Shown here one piece after another: positions 38,641 to 51,340 of a stretch of 64,000 bases of DNA (positions within the stretch are counted from its first letter, which is position 1; every line of letters starts with the position of its first letter). A model generated the notes under the pieces. The model saw nothing but the letters and a program-made list of their open reading frames with translations. It did not search any database and was not told the origin of the DNA. Source of the stretch: Epiperipatus broadwayi. Taxonomy: Eukaryota > Onychophora > Udeonychophora > Euonychophora > Peripatidae. The position numbers and the translations under genes are program-made. The stretch lies in NCBI GenBank assembly GCA_028023455.1, contig JAQFVV010006294.1:3873001-3937000 (forward strand), written 5' to 3'.

Positions 38641-39309
38641 GCTCAGATTTGGGCTAAGCATTTTTGATGTGTGATCACATTTCACTTTTGGCTACAGTAT
38701 TGTGTGAGGGTGTCTGGAATTCCGATTGTCAAAACTATTTTAATATTCATTAAGACCACCTCCCCCTCTATCTCCCATCTTTTAGGAATGTCTACTAACA
38801 ATTATCAGCAGAGTCTCATGTTTCCCTAGCCCACATTTCCTGCTCAAAAAATTTGGCAAGTGTAGGTGCAAGCGTGATTCGGATGAAATCACGCTCTAAG
38901 TCCCATTTCTGCGAGAACAAGGGCGAGTTTCATCAAATGGCTGAAATCGGAAACTTCCCCCGAATGTCAAAGATTCTCTGACTACTGCTGGAAGGGTTAT
39001 CAAACAAAAGAGCTTGAAGCTGCATGCGTGCTGTTCCTGAACAGCCCTAAAAGTTGGCTTTAATTGCCATAAATATATTTATGTGGTTTTTGGTAATTAC
39101 GATAAAAAGTTGGTCAACCTTCGAGTTGGAGCGTTCCGTTCGCTTAGGAATTGTAACCACCCACCCCCACCCCCTTCCCAAAGTTGGACCTTTTGGTTGT
39201 AAATGTTTTACCGTTAAATGGAAATCGATTTATTTGTAATTTATTATAAAACAACAAAAATATAAAAAAGAAAAGAAGCTGATTTCGTAGAATACCCAAC
39301 CGCCAACAA
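38641..39309. other. Less AT-rich non-coding stretch
   Basis: Contains (CCCAC)n-like sequence at 39158-39175. No gene supported. Confidence 0.35.
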
Positions 39310-39605
39310 ATGTAAGTAATGAGATGAATAAAAAGTAACTACTTTTTAAAATTCATTTCGATTGATGTACCCTTTTTTTTTGTTTTCGTTCCAAAAATTT
39401 TATTTGATAGATAGTAGTTTTAAATGTGATCAACAAAATCAAATACATACATATATAAAAAAAAAACCAGCCCCAAAAAAATATAAGTAATGAAAAGAAT
39501 AACAAAAAAAAAAAAAATTAAGTACTTTTTTTAATTCAATTTTTTGTTTCTGCTTTTTTTTTTTCAAAAATTTATTTGATATTACTTTACTTTGAAATGT
39601 GATAA
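39310..39605. repeat. Diverged tandem duplication (~180-bp period)
   Basis: TGTAAGTAATGAGATGAATAA...ATTTGATAG...TTTAAATGTGAT (39310-39429) recurs as ATAAGTAATGAAAAGAATAA...ATTTGATAT...TTGAAATGTGAT (39481-39605). Confidence 0.6.
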
Positions 39606-40524
39606 TAAACAAACCCAGCGGCGGCCCCGCAACATTATATTTATCTTTGTTTACAAACCCCGCCCTCCGACGGTTTCAACAAGTTTTGTAAAACAACCAG
39701 TTTTTCATATGACAAAGTATTTATTAGTATTATATTTAGCAATATTTGCCTATGCTATTTATGTCCATTTTAGTTTATAAATTTCATGCTGTTTTTATTG
39801 AATATGTGTTTCTTATTAAATGCCAATTTTATTATGCTACTTCAATTATTTTATAGTCATTTGACTTGCATTTATTTGTTGGTTTCATACACTGTTTAAT
39901 GTATGTATTTTAAAGATTGAAGAGTTATTGCACTAGTTCTTTCAGTGATATTTTTTATTGTGCCATGATTTTGCCTAGGATATATGTTAGTCCCATTTTA
40001 ATAGAGTGGGATGAATGTGGATTTATTAAATGTTGTGTCTTACTTAGATTGTACTTTGGAAGTTTTGAGCATACTCTCCCCAATGTTTAATGTTTATTTA
40101 TCATGAGGATTATATTTTGCTATTTTATGATTATTTTCATGCTTAACCATCATAGCTTGATCCCTAGAGAGGATCTTCCCCATGGTATATATTCCATTTC
40201 CATGTGTTGAGACCTTATCCACATATATTTACCTGAGAAAAGGTATTGGAATATGCCACTGTTTCTTTCCAGATATGTAATTGTTGCTCTGAGGAGCCTT
40301 TCTTTCTTATCTCCCTCATGAAGATATTTAGTCATATTCCGCCATGTAAGGTGAAGTTATGGATGTGTTAAGATTGTCATGGCGATGATAAGGCAGAATT
40401 TTGAAGTGTATAGGCACTTTAGGACGCTTTTCTATCCATAGTGTTTAGTTAAGTGAAGTAATGTATGTATTGTATTCTTGCGCCTTGCCAGCAGTTACAA
40501 GCAAACCAACAAATAAATTAATAA
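39606..40524. other. Intron sequence, nothing recognisable
   Basis: Starts with a short GC-rich patch (GCGGCGGCCCCGC, 39618-39630). No gene supported. Confidence 0.35.
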
Positions 40525-40920
40525 TTTAATGTTTATAGCATAATGAAAGATGCACATATTCAATATTATTATTATCATCCAGAAGTAGTTCACCAATGGA
40601 TTGGTAAGACAATTAAAGAGTTAAATAATTTATATGGAGATGGGAAAAATCTATTATGTTGTGTGCATGTCTTCTGAAGTGTTTTCTCATATTTTTATTG
40701 TTAAGTAAATAATGCCAGACAGTAATTTTCTTCTTTGGGTTTTATATAATTAATAATATCATAACACTTTGTTGGTAAAAATTCAGTTATTTGTCAGTTA
40801 GAATTTAAGTTTTTCTAATTTTTAGTGTGTTTTGTAAATGTTATCAATAGAATATTATAAGTTAATATGATAAGTAATATTAGCTTACTAGATATAAAAG
40901 CGTATCTTAGATATATTTTT
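40525..40920. repeat. Dispersed repeat related to 8575-8960
   Basis: AGTAGTTCACCAATGGATTG followed by GTAAGACA, and TGCCAGACAGTAAT further on, match the interior of the inverted-repeat element at 8.4-9.6 kb in the same orientation and order. The terminal inverted repeats of that element were not found here, so this is an internal fragment or a diverged copy. Confidence 0.6.
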
Positions 40921-41250
40921 GTTTTATTATATTTTGAAAGCTTTTTTAGTAGATGACTATTTTATAAAAATAGCATAGCCTAAAAAATATGTTATAAGTG
41001 AGCAAAATAGTGAAGTAGCCTTACTTTAAAATGAACGTGTCATAAGATAAATTACCCAAATGTTTCTATAAGTAATCGAGGATTTTTGCAAGTGTATAAT
41101 CGATTATGTTATCAATTATTTTTATTGCATCCTATATAATAAAACAGTGCCTAGGTTTTTAGATGATCTTTCTTTAGCAGAAAGATGTAAATAAATTTTG
41201 TAAAATGTAATGTCATGTTCAATGTTAATAAATGTATTTATTATTATTAA
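40921..41250. other. Intron sequence, nothing recognisable
   Basis: No feature supported. Confidence 0.4.
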
Positions 41251-41572
41251 TTAAAATTATCCAAAATTCAACCAGACTAGCCAAGAAAAAATAATTAAAA
41301 CCCAACCAAAGGTTTCACTGCTACAAGCAGACTTCTTGAGTGTAAATAACTACAAAAACTACACCATATATACAATATTAGACATTACCCACAAATCCAT
41401 TCACCCTTAATATTAATGGATTTGTGGATAATGTCTAATATTATATATATAGTGTAGTTTTTGTAGTTCTTTACACTTGAGAAGTCTGCTTGTAGCAGTG
41501 AATCCTTTGTTTGTGTTTTAATTATTTTTTCTTGGCTAGTCTGGTTGAATTTTGGATTTGGAGTAATTTTAA
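41251..41572. repeat. Near-perfect palindromic element (~320 bp)
   Basis: The left half TTAAAATTATCCAAAATTCA...CACTGCTACAAGCAGACTTC is inverted in the right half almost without gap. The centre is ATTAATGGATTTGTGG, around 41405-41425. No ORF. It would fold into a long hairpin. A fold-back MITE is the simplest reading. Confidence 0.85.
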
Positions 41573-43529
41573 TTATTTATTGACTAGTTTAGCTTTATGC
41601 TTGTAATGTTTATTATTATTAGAATTTAGTCTTTGTTTTCTATATATTATTTCTTGAGTCCTGAATTCTTAATTAGGTTACAGAAATCTTGGTAAATCAG
41701 ATAATCAATTTATAAGACACAGATCCAAACTTAAAAATGCAAAAGTCTGCATACGTATTGCAATTACAAAGATTGGAGTTGTATTTGAAAGAATCAAATA
41801 CTTATTACTTTTATTTTGAATTCATTATACATTTCAGGCTGCATATTATTTCCCAAATATAGAGTATATTATTTAGAAATTGATATTAAATTGTGTTGAT
41901 TGATGAATATTAGAATGATATTAAAGGTACCCTTTCTTTCTAGATACTCTAATGTCATCCTGGGTAAAAGACTAACTTTTAAACAAATTTATAATTTTTT
42001 AAAAATATGATTATTAGTTACATTAAACATTTCTTTAACTGTATGTTTCCTTTAGTCTACTAGGATGTCACTCATTTATTCAACATATGATTAATATTCA
42101 AAATTAGTAAAGAAAGAACCCTGAGATCATTACATATTATTTCATGATTATTCAAATTAATTTTCTTATTGCAAAAGTCAACAATGTGGCATTAATAGAA
42201 TAATTATAATTCATTGTACTATAAGAAAATTACATTGGCTTTTACTCTAAAAGAGTATGTTAGATCAGATCATTGATTGGTGATTAATATTTATTCCTTA
42301 AGATATTTCAAGTGAATATAATAAAAGAAATTCATTATAAAATTTTATATCACATACAAATACTTATATTACTTGGGGAATGCATTTTAATATGGGGAAA
42401 GTTGCTTGATTTTAATAGTAGTGTATAAGAATGAGTGAGGTTTTTCCTCTTCTCAATTTATTTGTGTACATTATAATAATTTGCTTTTATCATTAGTTTA
42501 AATTCCCATGTATTTTAATGTCCCTGTAGTAAATTTTATTATAACCAATAACCCACTGAGCTTAGCTATTTCATCATTGTCAGGATGGTGGAGTTATTAA
42601 GAGTCGCTGGCAGTTTAATATTTAGCTTACAGGACTGCATTTCTTTTTATTATTGGTTAGAAATGGAGCCCAATGTGGGACTTCGATTGGAGACACATTG
42701 TTGTTATTTGCACTGTTATAATTTTATAAGTTCAGTGCCAACAGCATGGTTTGTCAGAATAATTATTTTATTAATTATTCTTTGTTATCACAATTTATTT
42801 ATGCTTTTTATTGGATAATGCCCAAAAATGTGGGCTATGATTATTGCTATTGATCTCATAAAATGTTTAGAAGTTAGTGATCAAACAGTAATTTAGTGCC
42901 TTAAAGGTGTTTATTAGCAATAGATTATTTTGTTAGGGTATAAATAGTCATTTGAATGCTTCTTATTGCATTATCTGATCTTATTGACACTATAAAATTT
43001 ATATTTATGTGTATAATATTGAAGTCTTTAAGCAATTCTTTAAATTATTGTTTTTTATTATCATTTATTTATTAGGATCTGTATTATCTGATTAACAAAT
43101 TTATATCTATATAATTATCGATCACTTTTAAAAGATTTCTGTGGACTAAGATCTATATAAAAACTGTAATGTAAAAAAATGTGTGGTTTTCATATCATTG
43201 TAATATAGATAAGGGTATTGTTGTTATGACTTTGGATTGTTCTGATTGGGGAAGATATAGGCTTAATACCTTATTGTTATTATTTGAATAAAGAAAACCT
43301 TATTATTGACTATAGAAAAAACTTTAAGATTAATTTATAATTGTTACTAAAATGATATTATTATTTTGATATTATGATTGAAGATTACTCAAAGTGAAAC
43401 TGATAGTTTGAATATGGGTCATGTTGAGAAGACCAAACAGAAACAGTTATGATTATGAGTAAATGGAACCAAATGTTATTCATGATGTTACAAGAAATGA
43501 AAGAAATAAACTTGGAATTTAAAAAAATC
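41573..43529. other. Intron sequence, nothing recognisable
   Basis: AT-rich. A 77-codon ORF at 42585-42818 has hydrophobic C-terminal stretches but no family resemblance and no splice or start support. Confidence 0.4.
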
Positions 43530-45720
43530 AAGAGATATTTAATAAATTAAATTCTCAAGATCAGGGAGACGGGGTAAAAATAATTTCTCAAAATCAACTA
43601 GAAGAAATGGAAATAATTTCTCCAAATCAAGTAAAAGAAATAAAACTAGATTCTCAGAATCAGATAGAAGAAGTAGAATTAAGTTGTCATAACTCAAATG
43701 AAAATATTCAGAAATTAGAAGAAGTAGAATTAAGTTGTCAAAAATCAGATGAAAGTATTCAGAAGTCAAAAGAAATACTCCAGGACTGCTGAGTGACGGA
43801 ATGCAGTTGCAGCAGACCTGGAGGGACAAAAAAAAATTTATTTTTTGTATTGTAAAGATTATATTATATTATATATGTAGAATAATGATTGAACATTAGT
43901 AACCTAGGTACATTTGTACTGAAAAGATTTGTGACCCGGATGCGCATGAGTCAGATTGAAGTCCCTGCAAGTCTGGATATATAATATATTTGTATAACTT
44001 CAATTGGGCCGTATTGTTTGGTCCCTGAGTATTCAAATTATGACTTAATCAGGATAAGCAATGTAAAATTTACCCGGAAAATCCATTTGAAATCTTGTAA
44101 TGTGGCGGTAGTCTGAGTGTGTGGAGATCTCTGGATGGATGGAATGAGACTATACAGATTTCCTTTCATGGTGGGGATTCTCCATACAGACAGATGAAGC
44201 CATTATAGTTGGCAATTGTTAACTTGCAATGTAAGTCATCTAACCTCTTGACCGTTGGCAATGAGGCACAAATAAATGTCTTTTGAAATAAGAATACTGA
44301 AATCAGAGGAGAAATTTCAAAATTCAAAAATAAGTTCTCAAGATCAGCTAGAAGAAAGGTAAATAATTTTTCAGAGCCAGATAGAAGAAATAGAACTGAA
44401 TTCTCACAAATAGTTAAAAGAGGTGAATTTGATTTATTAGAGTCAGTTTCAGGAAAATCAGCAAGTTGTTGTAGTTAATCAAGATAAGAAATTAATTAAT
44501 GAAGAATTAAAAAAACCTAGAGTTTGTTGAAATATTTAGTAGAGATATTGAATTATCTGATAAAGAATTGAAAGAACCAAAGAGTCTTTTGAATTAACTA
44601 ATGAAAATGTAGAAGAAAATAAACAGCTTATGAAGATAATAAGTGATGATGTAGGAGAAGATAAACATACTGAGGAAATAATTAAAGAAGAGATGATAGA
44701 TGCATCTGAAGATCTTAATAAAAACTTTAGTAAAAATAAAAGAGTTAGTGAGTTTCTAGGGATAGAATTGATTTCTTTAAATACAAAGTATCAAGAAATT
44801 TTGGAGAATGAATTGCCACAAGTTACTGATAATACTAGTAACAAATTTAAAAATAAAATAGAGAATGCAGTTCAGAAATGCACCATTAATTATAGAAATG
44901 TTAGTACAAAAATGAGTATTTATCAAAAAACCTTATTTAAAGGAATTAAAAACTTGATGTTTAATGTCAGATTTATGAAAGGAGAAATTAATTAGGACAG
45001 AGATCTTGGCAAAGCAAAAGTAAAGCTTAAATTTAAGAGTGAAAAGAAAATTAAGATAGATTTTCCTAGAGAAGTAATTAATCACAAAAACAAATATAGG
45101 AAAAGCTAAAGTAAAACTCAAAATGATGAGCAAAAAGAGAAAAAAGATAAATTTTCTTACAGAAAGTATTGATAAGAAATATTGGAAAAGCAAAAGTAAA
45201 ACTCAAAAGAGTGAATGGAAAGATAGCTAATCTAAATCTTAGTAGAAAAATGATTGATAAAGAAAACGATGTTGGAAAAGCTAAGATCAAACTTAAAGTG
45301 ATAAAAGATATTTGATGCAGATTTTCTTAAGAGAAAATATTAATAAAAAAAGAGACTTATGTAAAGCTAAAATTAAACTCAAAGTAATGAATGAAGAGCT
45401 AGTTAATGTAAACGTTCTTAAAGAAATAAATGATAAAGATTTAGATGTTGGAAAAACTACAGTTAAGCTTAAATTGTTAGAGAAAGAGATAATTGATATA
45501 CAGTTTTCCCAGAAAAAATATGAATAAAGAGACATTGGAAAAGCCAAAGTTAAACTCAAGATGATAGGTGAAAAGATAATTAAGATATTGACAAAGAGAT
45601 ATAGGGAAAGCAAAAGTAAAATTCAAATTTCAAAGTCAAAAGAAAGTTAAGATAAATTCTCTTAAAGAATATATTGATAAAGAGAGAGATATAAGGAAGT
45701 ATGGATAAAAAAAGAGGGGT
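43530..45720 (+). pseudogene. Decayed repeat-protein coding region
   Basis: Two repeat types run on the plus strand. At 43550-43795 and again at 44330-44420, short units of the type SQNQIEEVELS recur, rich in Gln, Glu, Ile and Ser. From 45000 to 45700, about seven units of roughly 90 bases encode variants of GKAKVKLK followed by an acidic and basic stretch with FLxE and a DKE-like end. Open pieces are 43607-43792, 44630-44995 and 45312-45527; frameshifts and stops separate them. Non-repetitive sequence at about 43830-44300 interrupts the first repeat type. Strong bias in one frame suggests former coding function, perhaps a mobile-element protein. Family not recognised. Confidence 0.5.
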
Positions 45721-46254
45721 GGGAATGGAAAGAAAAGTTTGATGACAATTAATCATTTGCTAGAAGTATATTGCTATTTCCAAGAAAAAATTGAGTTCTT
45801 ACTTAAAATTTAAAGGTTTATAATTCAGAGTGGTCTACTATGTATAGTTTTGATATGATAAAACATTACATGTAAGTGGTTTAATGGGTACAATATATAT
45901 ATATATTGCACATAAAAAAAAACAGGCTTTAAGTAATTTAATCTTTCCAAAGAAGACTTGCCAAACAATGAACAATGAAGATTTTCCAATTTTGTTCATT
46001 CTAACTTTGAATAATTACATACACATTTGGGGATCAATTTTGGATTTTTAACTATAATGGCTATAGGCCAGCTCCTCAAAAGAAAAATTCTAAAGTTATT
46101 TGAAATCCAAAAAATTTCTAAGTTTTAATCAATATGGCAAATGAAAGTGCTATCTCTACCATATAAAGCTCTTTTCAGTGCATATGAAGAAAATATATGT
46201 GTCTATACTAATACACATTTTTATATAGGAATACTACATATATATATATACATA
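45721..46254. other. Intron sequence, nothing recognisable
   Basis: Includes a TA microsatellite at 46238-46250. Confidence 0.4.
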
Positions 46255-47297
46255 CACCTGGGTCTTGTTTTATGCAGATTATTTTAATGCAATTTTGAAA
46301 TTATGCGATTCATGTTTCTTCTTAATATTTTTCATATTTCACTATATTTATTAGATATCAAGAAATTTAAATTATTAATAACTTATTTTGACTTGAAATA
46401 CTTTTTTTTTTCCAAAAATATAACTTATATTAGCAACGTGAATATGGCCTGAAGCTCTATTTAGAATAAATAACCTACTTATACTAATGAGTAAATAATA
46501 ATAATAGATTTATACTTACATATAAAAATATACAATAAATATTCAAAAATTTTAAACTTTTAAAATGTATTTTGTTAGGTATAACAGAAATAAATAATAT
46601 AGATTTTTAAAATAAATAACGAAGATTTTATAAACTGAAAATAATATTTTTAATGTGTATAATCTTTTTGTTTTGATTGCGATCCTCATTTTTTTAATAT
46701 AGAAATAAAATGTGAACATTTAAAATTTATTTCAGTAGTAAAAATCAGTTGTCAACAGAAAACCATTAACACAGCACAAGACTGAAATTGGCACTAGTTG
46801 TGTAAATGGGATGGGGCAGAATATAGTAAAAATTAGAGTGGGGAATGGAAATAAAATGGCTAACAAGTTTCTCTGGGCATAATTGCTGAGAGATTCTTGA
46901 CTTTGTTCAAGAAGAAGCTACATCACATCACATCGACAAATCTGATTTCTTACCAGTTTACACACGAACCGCACATTCGAAAATAGCGATAATGATTCAA
47001 ATACTATGAAAAAATGTCAAATTAAATACTGTAGTTAATAAAAAAAAGTAAAAAAGTTTGTCTTATACCAATTTTTCCCAAATATTTGATATTTTTTATT
47101 AGTCATACTTTATTTCCTTATTTTTTTTAATGCGAATTTTAAAGTATTTTTCCTTGTTGCTTTGCTTTTATGCAAATTCTGAAAATTACAGACCCTATCC
47201 CCCATTTTTCAAGGTACGTTAAGTCTATTTTTGTGCGATCTTTTTTAATGCGGCTTTTCTGTGGAACCTATCTACCGCATAAAACGAAACCCAGGTG
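46255..47297. mobile_element. CACCTGGGTCT-ended MITE, copy 2, with an internal hAT-related segment
   Basis: It starts CACCTGGGTCTTG and ends CGAAACCCAGGTG. It is collinear with 15505-16391 in reverse orientation. CpG sites of copy 1 are mostly TpG or CpA here (for example ACGCG to ATGCG), as expected from deamination of methylated C. It is about 150 bp longer because of an internal segment (about 46780-46965), of which 46801-46935 matches the 5' part of the hAT element. TA is present on the left side only. Confidence 0.75.
46801..46935 (+). repeat. Segment shared with the hAT 5' region
   Basis: GGGGAATGGAA, TTTCTCTGGGCATAATTG, AGAGATTC and CATCACATCACA line up in order with 27733-27868 of the hAT element in the same orientation. 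It is absent from MITE copy 1. Confidence 0.75.
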
Positions 47298-47398
47298 TGT
47301 GTATATACATATATAACGTTTGTGCTGCATTAATATTTAAAATCTACTTTGAAAATTAAAATGTAGATTAACATTTTAAACAATAAATATTACATTAC

Positions 47399-47950
47399 CA
47401 TAGCTTGTTGTTCTGTAATTTGTGATGTCAGATAGGCTATTTTCCCTCTTTCTTCTTGTAACTGAATCAATAAATCACTCATGCCTCTGTTAGGAACCAC
47501 ATCAGCAGAAGTTTGCACCACCTCTGGCATAACTGAAGTTTGATCAGCATTTGGTTCTACCATAGTGAAACAACTGTCAATAAATTGCTTGGTTTCATTA
47601 GCTAATTGATTTGAAAGCTCACTATTCAAAGCCATTAAGTCTTGCTTTTCCAGTTGTAATCTTTGGTGTGTTGTTAATAATTTGTGATATTCATTATTAA
47701 CTACTTCAATTTCATTTTTAAGTTCATTTTTACTCTTAATTAATTCTCCATTTTCAATTTCAAGTCTTTCATTACTAGTGTGCATTGATTTTAAAAGTGT
47801 ATCCATCTCCATCATGATTTTATGCAGCTCTTCTCGTTCTTCTTCCAGATGTTTTATTTTCATCTTACTTCCTTCATTTTCTTGAACACACACTTTATAC
47901 TTACTTTCTAGATGCTTCTGTCCTTCACTTGGTATAACATGAACAAAACA
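47399..47950 (-). CDS. Coiled-coil gene, exon B (large exon)
   Basis: The minus-strand exon has an acceptor ending TTTTTCAG and donor GTAATG. It is 552 bases, exactly 184 codons, phase 0 at both ends. It opens with CFVHVIPSEGQKHLE. Residues about 30-130 are continuous coiled coil (LEEEREELHKIMMEMDTLLK and on). Residues about 130-155 are a non-coiled linker rich in Val, Pro and Thr, and a further coiled segment ends TEQQAM. No enzyme motif, signal peptide or membrane segment. The layout fits a tether or scaffold such as golgins, Rab effectors or centrosomal proteins, but the family is not established. Confidence 0.88.
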
Positions 47951-49454
47951 CTGAAAAATATACCAACAACAACAAAAAGATAAATTATTAATTTATAAAG
48001 TAAGCACTATAAATAAAATTTATTAGAAAAAACTGATAATATTGATCATAATACCAAATTAATTCATGTAGAAATATTATTAGATTTGTTTTAGGCATCA
48101 AGAAATACATTTTTAATACCATGAGCTATTTTACTGATATGGATGTAATATACTATCTGACTTTTCTCTCCTCTAAATATTAAAGATACACAATCAGAAA
48201 AATTATGAAGGGACTTCAAATTTTCACAACTGACAGACTTTAATCATTTATGCAAGAGTTAATTTGTTAATAAGCAACCTTTTCTGAAATTTAATCTTAA
48301 ATGCATACACAATAATAATACTAAACACAGTACAGTAAATAAATTAAGATACACACATTTTAAAATGAAACTAAAAAAGGAACTTAATAAACATATGTAA
48401 TACACATGAATGTCAAGTTATATCAATATCAATCTTTCTTAGTTTATTTAATTATTTTAATTAATGATTTGCATTTTTTACATATAAAATAACAAGTGAA
48501 AATTAATTCAAATTTTTTCAAAAACATTTACTGGAGTTGATTTTAAAGCAAGGAAAAAAAAAGGTAAACTTTAATTGTTAAATGACAGAATATTATTTAA
48601 TATTTACAATTAATAAACTGGAGAGAAAAAAATCAATTAATAAATTCTGAATAAGGAATGACATAAAAATCAAGTTTGATGTTCAGAATATATTACAAAT
48701 TTCATGTATATACAATAGATATTACAATTAATAGATGCATACATTTGTTTAAGTTTAGAATAGGGATACCAAGTATATTGTAGAAATTTTTTTACATGTT
48801 CTCTCAATCCAGAAAAAATTTTAACCAACAAAACTAAAAAAAATCAAGTGTTTGATTGCTCTATATTTAAAATATCTACATATTCAAACAATGACCACTG
48901 TGCATTAAAGCTAACAATGAAAAAATAATTTCAGATCACAATTTAAAATATTTTTTTTTAAAAAAATGAAAAAAAATAATAATAAAGAAACTTTCATATT
49001 TTTAAAATATAATTGCAGAAAGAAAGTAGTAAAATAAAAATAATTTCTACTTAAACAGGCTTCAATTATTTTCTTAGCATTAATTCATAAGATTATTAAT
49101 ATCTATCCACAAATCTCTTTACACTCATATACAGAACAGATTTATTCATATAAGTTACATAAATTTACTCTCATTCAAAATTAAAACTCACTGCTCAATT
49201 TTATATTTGCTATTTTTTTATCTTCTTTAATAGCAATGTAAAAAATTACTATATTATTGTACATATTATAATTTTTTTTCACTTCTTGATCCTTTTGTAT
49301 TCATTTTGGTACTTATTTTTTAGACCATACAAGCCACCTAACAGTGCTTTACACTCTTTAATACACATAAATATAACATTACTTGGCCGACCTTTCTTTA
49401 TTGTCCGATTTATGGTATTACAAAAAAAAAAAGTCTACATTAATTATTGTCCTA
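47951..49454. other. Intron sequence, nothing recognisable
   Basis: AT-rich with A and T tracts. Confidence 0.45.
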
Positions 49455-49840
49455 TTTCTCTATTGTCCGATGTCTGGTATTATATTTATATCAAAAAAAA
49501 AAAAAAAGTTTACGTTAATTTATCTACTTATTTTTTATTGCAAGTGAACAAGTTCTTTTTTATTTTTGCTTTTAAAAACACGCTTTTATTTTAATAACGT
49601 TACCGTGCTGGAGTTTTTTGTCTTTATTGTCCGATTTCAGGTATTATTTTGAGATTAATTTAAAAAAAAAAAATACATGTATAAATTAATTGCTGAATTT
49701 GTTTTGGATTGAAAACAAAGTAAAAATTAATTTATCTATTTATTTATTATTGGAAACAAACAAGTTCTTTTTTGTTTTTGCTTTTAAAAACAAAACACGC
49801 TATTATTTTAATAATCTTACTATGCCAAACTTTTTTTTTT
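49380..49840. repeat. Diverged tandem duplication (~240-bp period)
   Basis: TTATTGTCCGATTT recurs at about 49398, 49459 (shorter form) and 49622. AATTTATCTACTTATTTTTT...ACAAGTTCTTTTTTATTTTTG (49514-49570) recurs at 49729-49785. ORFs over it are low-complexity. Confidence 0.6.
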
Positions 49841-49899
49841 TTTATTGTGCGATTTCTGGGTCAGGAAGGCGTAATATGTCAGCGCGTAGTGCTGGAATG

Positions 49900-51340
49900 T
49901 GTGTGGGGGGGGAACCTCAGCCATTTGATTTATCTCTCATCCAATACAGGAATGTTACATCTGTCTGGCAAGAAGAACAATAAAATAAATAAATAAAAAA
50001 CTCCATAGGAAGGAATTGCAGTCCTTTTTGCCGACTTACCATCCCATTCCATAGGCTAAAGAGGTGATCCAAAGAGCAGGGAATTCGTCTGCTTCCGATG
50101 GTCAGTAAGAATGGGACTTATTTTGCCCAAGTGTGGCATATAATATGATCCTGCATATAGCAGATCTTCATGCTATATTTACTAATTACACCAATACATC
50201 CAATCCATTGACCCAATTTAACTGCGAAACAAATAACCAAAGATTTACCCTCCCTTAAAGTAACATAACTTTATGAATCTATGCAGCCATTCACGCCCGA
50301 GTTAAATTTAACATGATTTAATTAAAAGTTTTAGCTTATGTAAAAAAAAAAAATCATAATAAACACTTAAATGAACGGAAAAAATAAATTAATGGAAATG
50401 ATTTTAAAACTTACATATAATAAAAATAATTATTAATGATTTAATTTGGTCAGATAGCAATTCATATTTAAATAGTGGAATAGTTTTATAGTTAAAGTTC
50501 ATAAAGTTCTTACGGTTTTAAAAAGAAAAAGTCCATATTTTCTAGTTGTTTGTAATTTGGATACATCGTTAATTCCCACGACGTCCTGGAGGAAACAGAT
50601 ATGCTGTTGCAGTTCTGTTTGTATTTATCCAGAGGTTCCTTACTGTAGCTGGTATGGTTGTTTTCAGGATTTTATTGCAGGGTCTTGGTGTCCTGGGATC
50701 CACAATATAGGAAAACGATATTTCATTATTTTCTTTTGGAGAAACTGAAGGGATTGAAAGTGCGTCTTTCAATCCCTTCTCCTTCAACTCTTCCGGAGCT
50801 AACACATACCACACACATCATATTTTATTTCCATTTTTTTTTCTTTTTATAGTAAATTTGTGGATTAACTCAACATGACATCATGATGATGATTATTCTT
50901 TCGCTGAGGTCCGTTTCCTAAAGGATTTCTTTTATTGGCTATTCTGTTCCTATTGTTTTCTCTCCTATCTGACCTTTAATTATAAATTTTGAAATACCCA
51001 AGGGCTAGTTTATTTTAACTAATTGAAAATAATCATTTCCATTTTACACAATAGCATTAATTAAATTATTGTACATTCTTAAAGATAATATATTTTTATC
51101 TTTATATCTTTTACGTTTTTTTTCCTTAAAATTTAGTTTTAAAACTTTTTCTTTCTTTTAATAAAGTTTTCTTTTAATAATTTTTCCATCTGTGCGATTT
51201 TATATATATACGAGTTTAGATGACTTAATTTTCAATTTTTTTAAAACAAATTTTTATTTGCGAACTTTTTACTTTTAATTTCTAATTTTATTTATAGAAT
51301 AATGTAACAGCATGTGTGCCCATTACAATATTGCTCATGG
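49900..51340. mobile_element. Long-terminal-inverted-repeat element, copy 2
   Basis: 50210-50460 matches 4499-4710 of copy 1, and 49940-50110 matches about 4190-4330 (TGTCTGGTAA/TGTCTGGCAA and GACTTACATTCCC/GACTTACCATCCC). The right end 50960-51340 matches both ends of copy 1, best the left end reversed. A full left inverted end was not found, so the left boundary is uncertain. Non-coding. Confidence 0.6.

Noticed and set aside
42585-42818. 77-codon ORF with hydrophobic segments as a small membrane protein.
   Set aside because: No homology, AT-driven hydrophobic composition, no splice or promoter context.
44933-45613. Minus-strand ORFs with hydrophobic repeated peptides opposite the lysine-rich repeats.
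   Set aside because: Antisense shadows of the GKAKVKLK repeats; the plus strand carries the charged, periodic signal.
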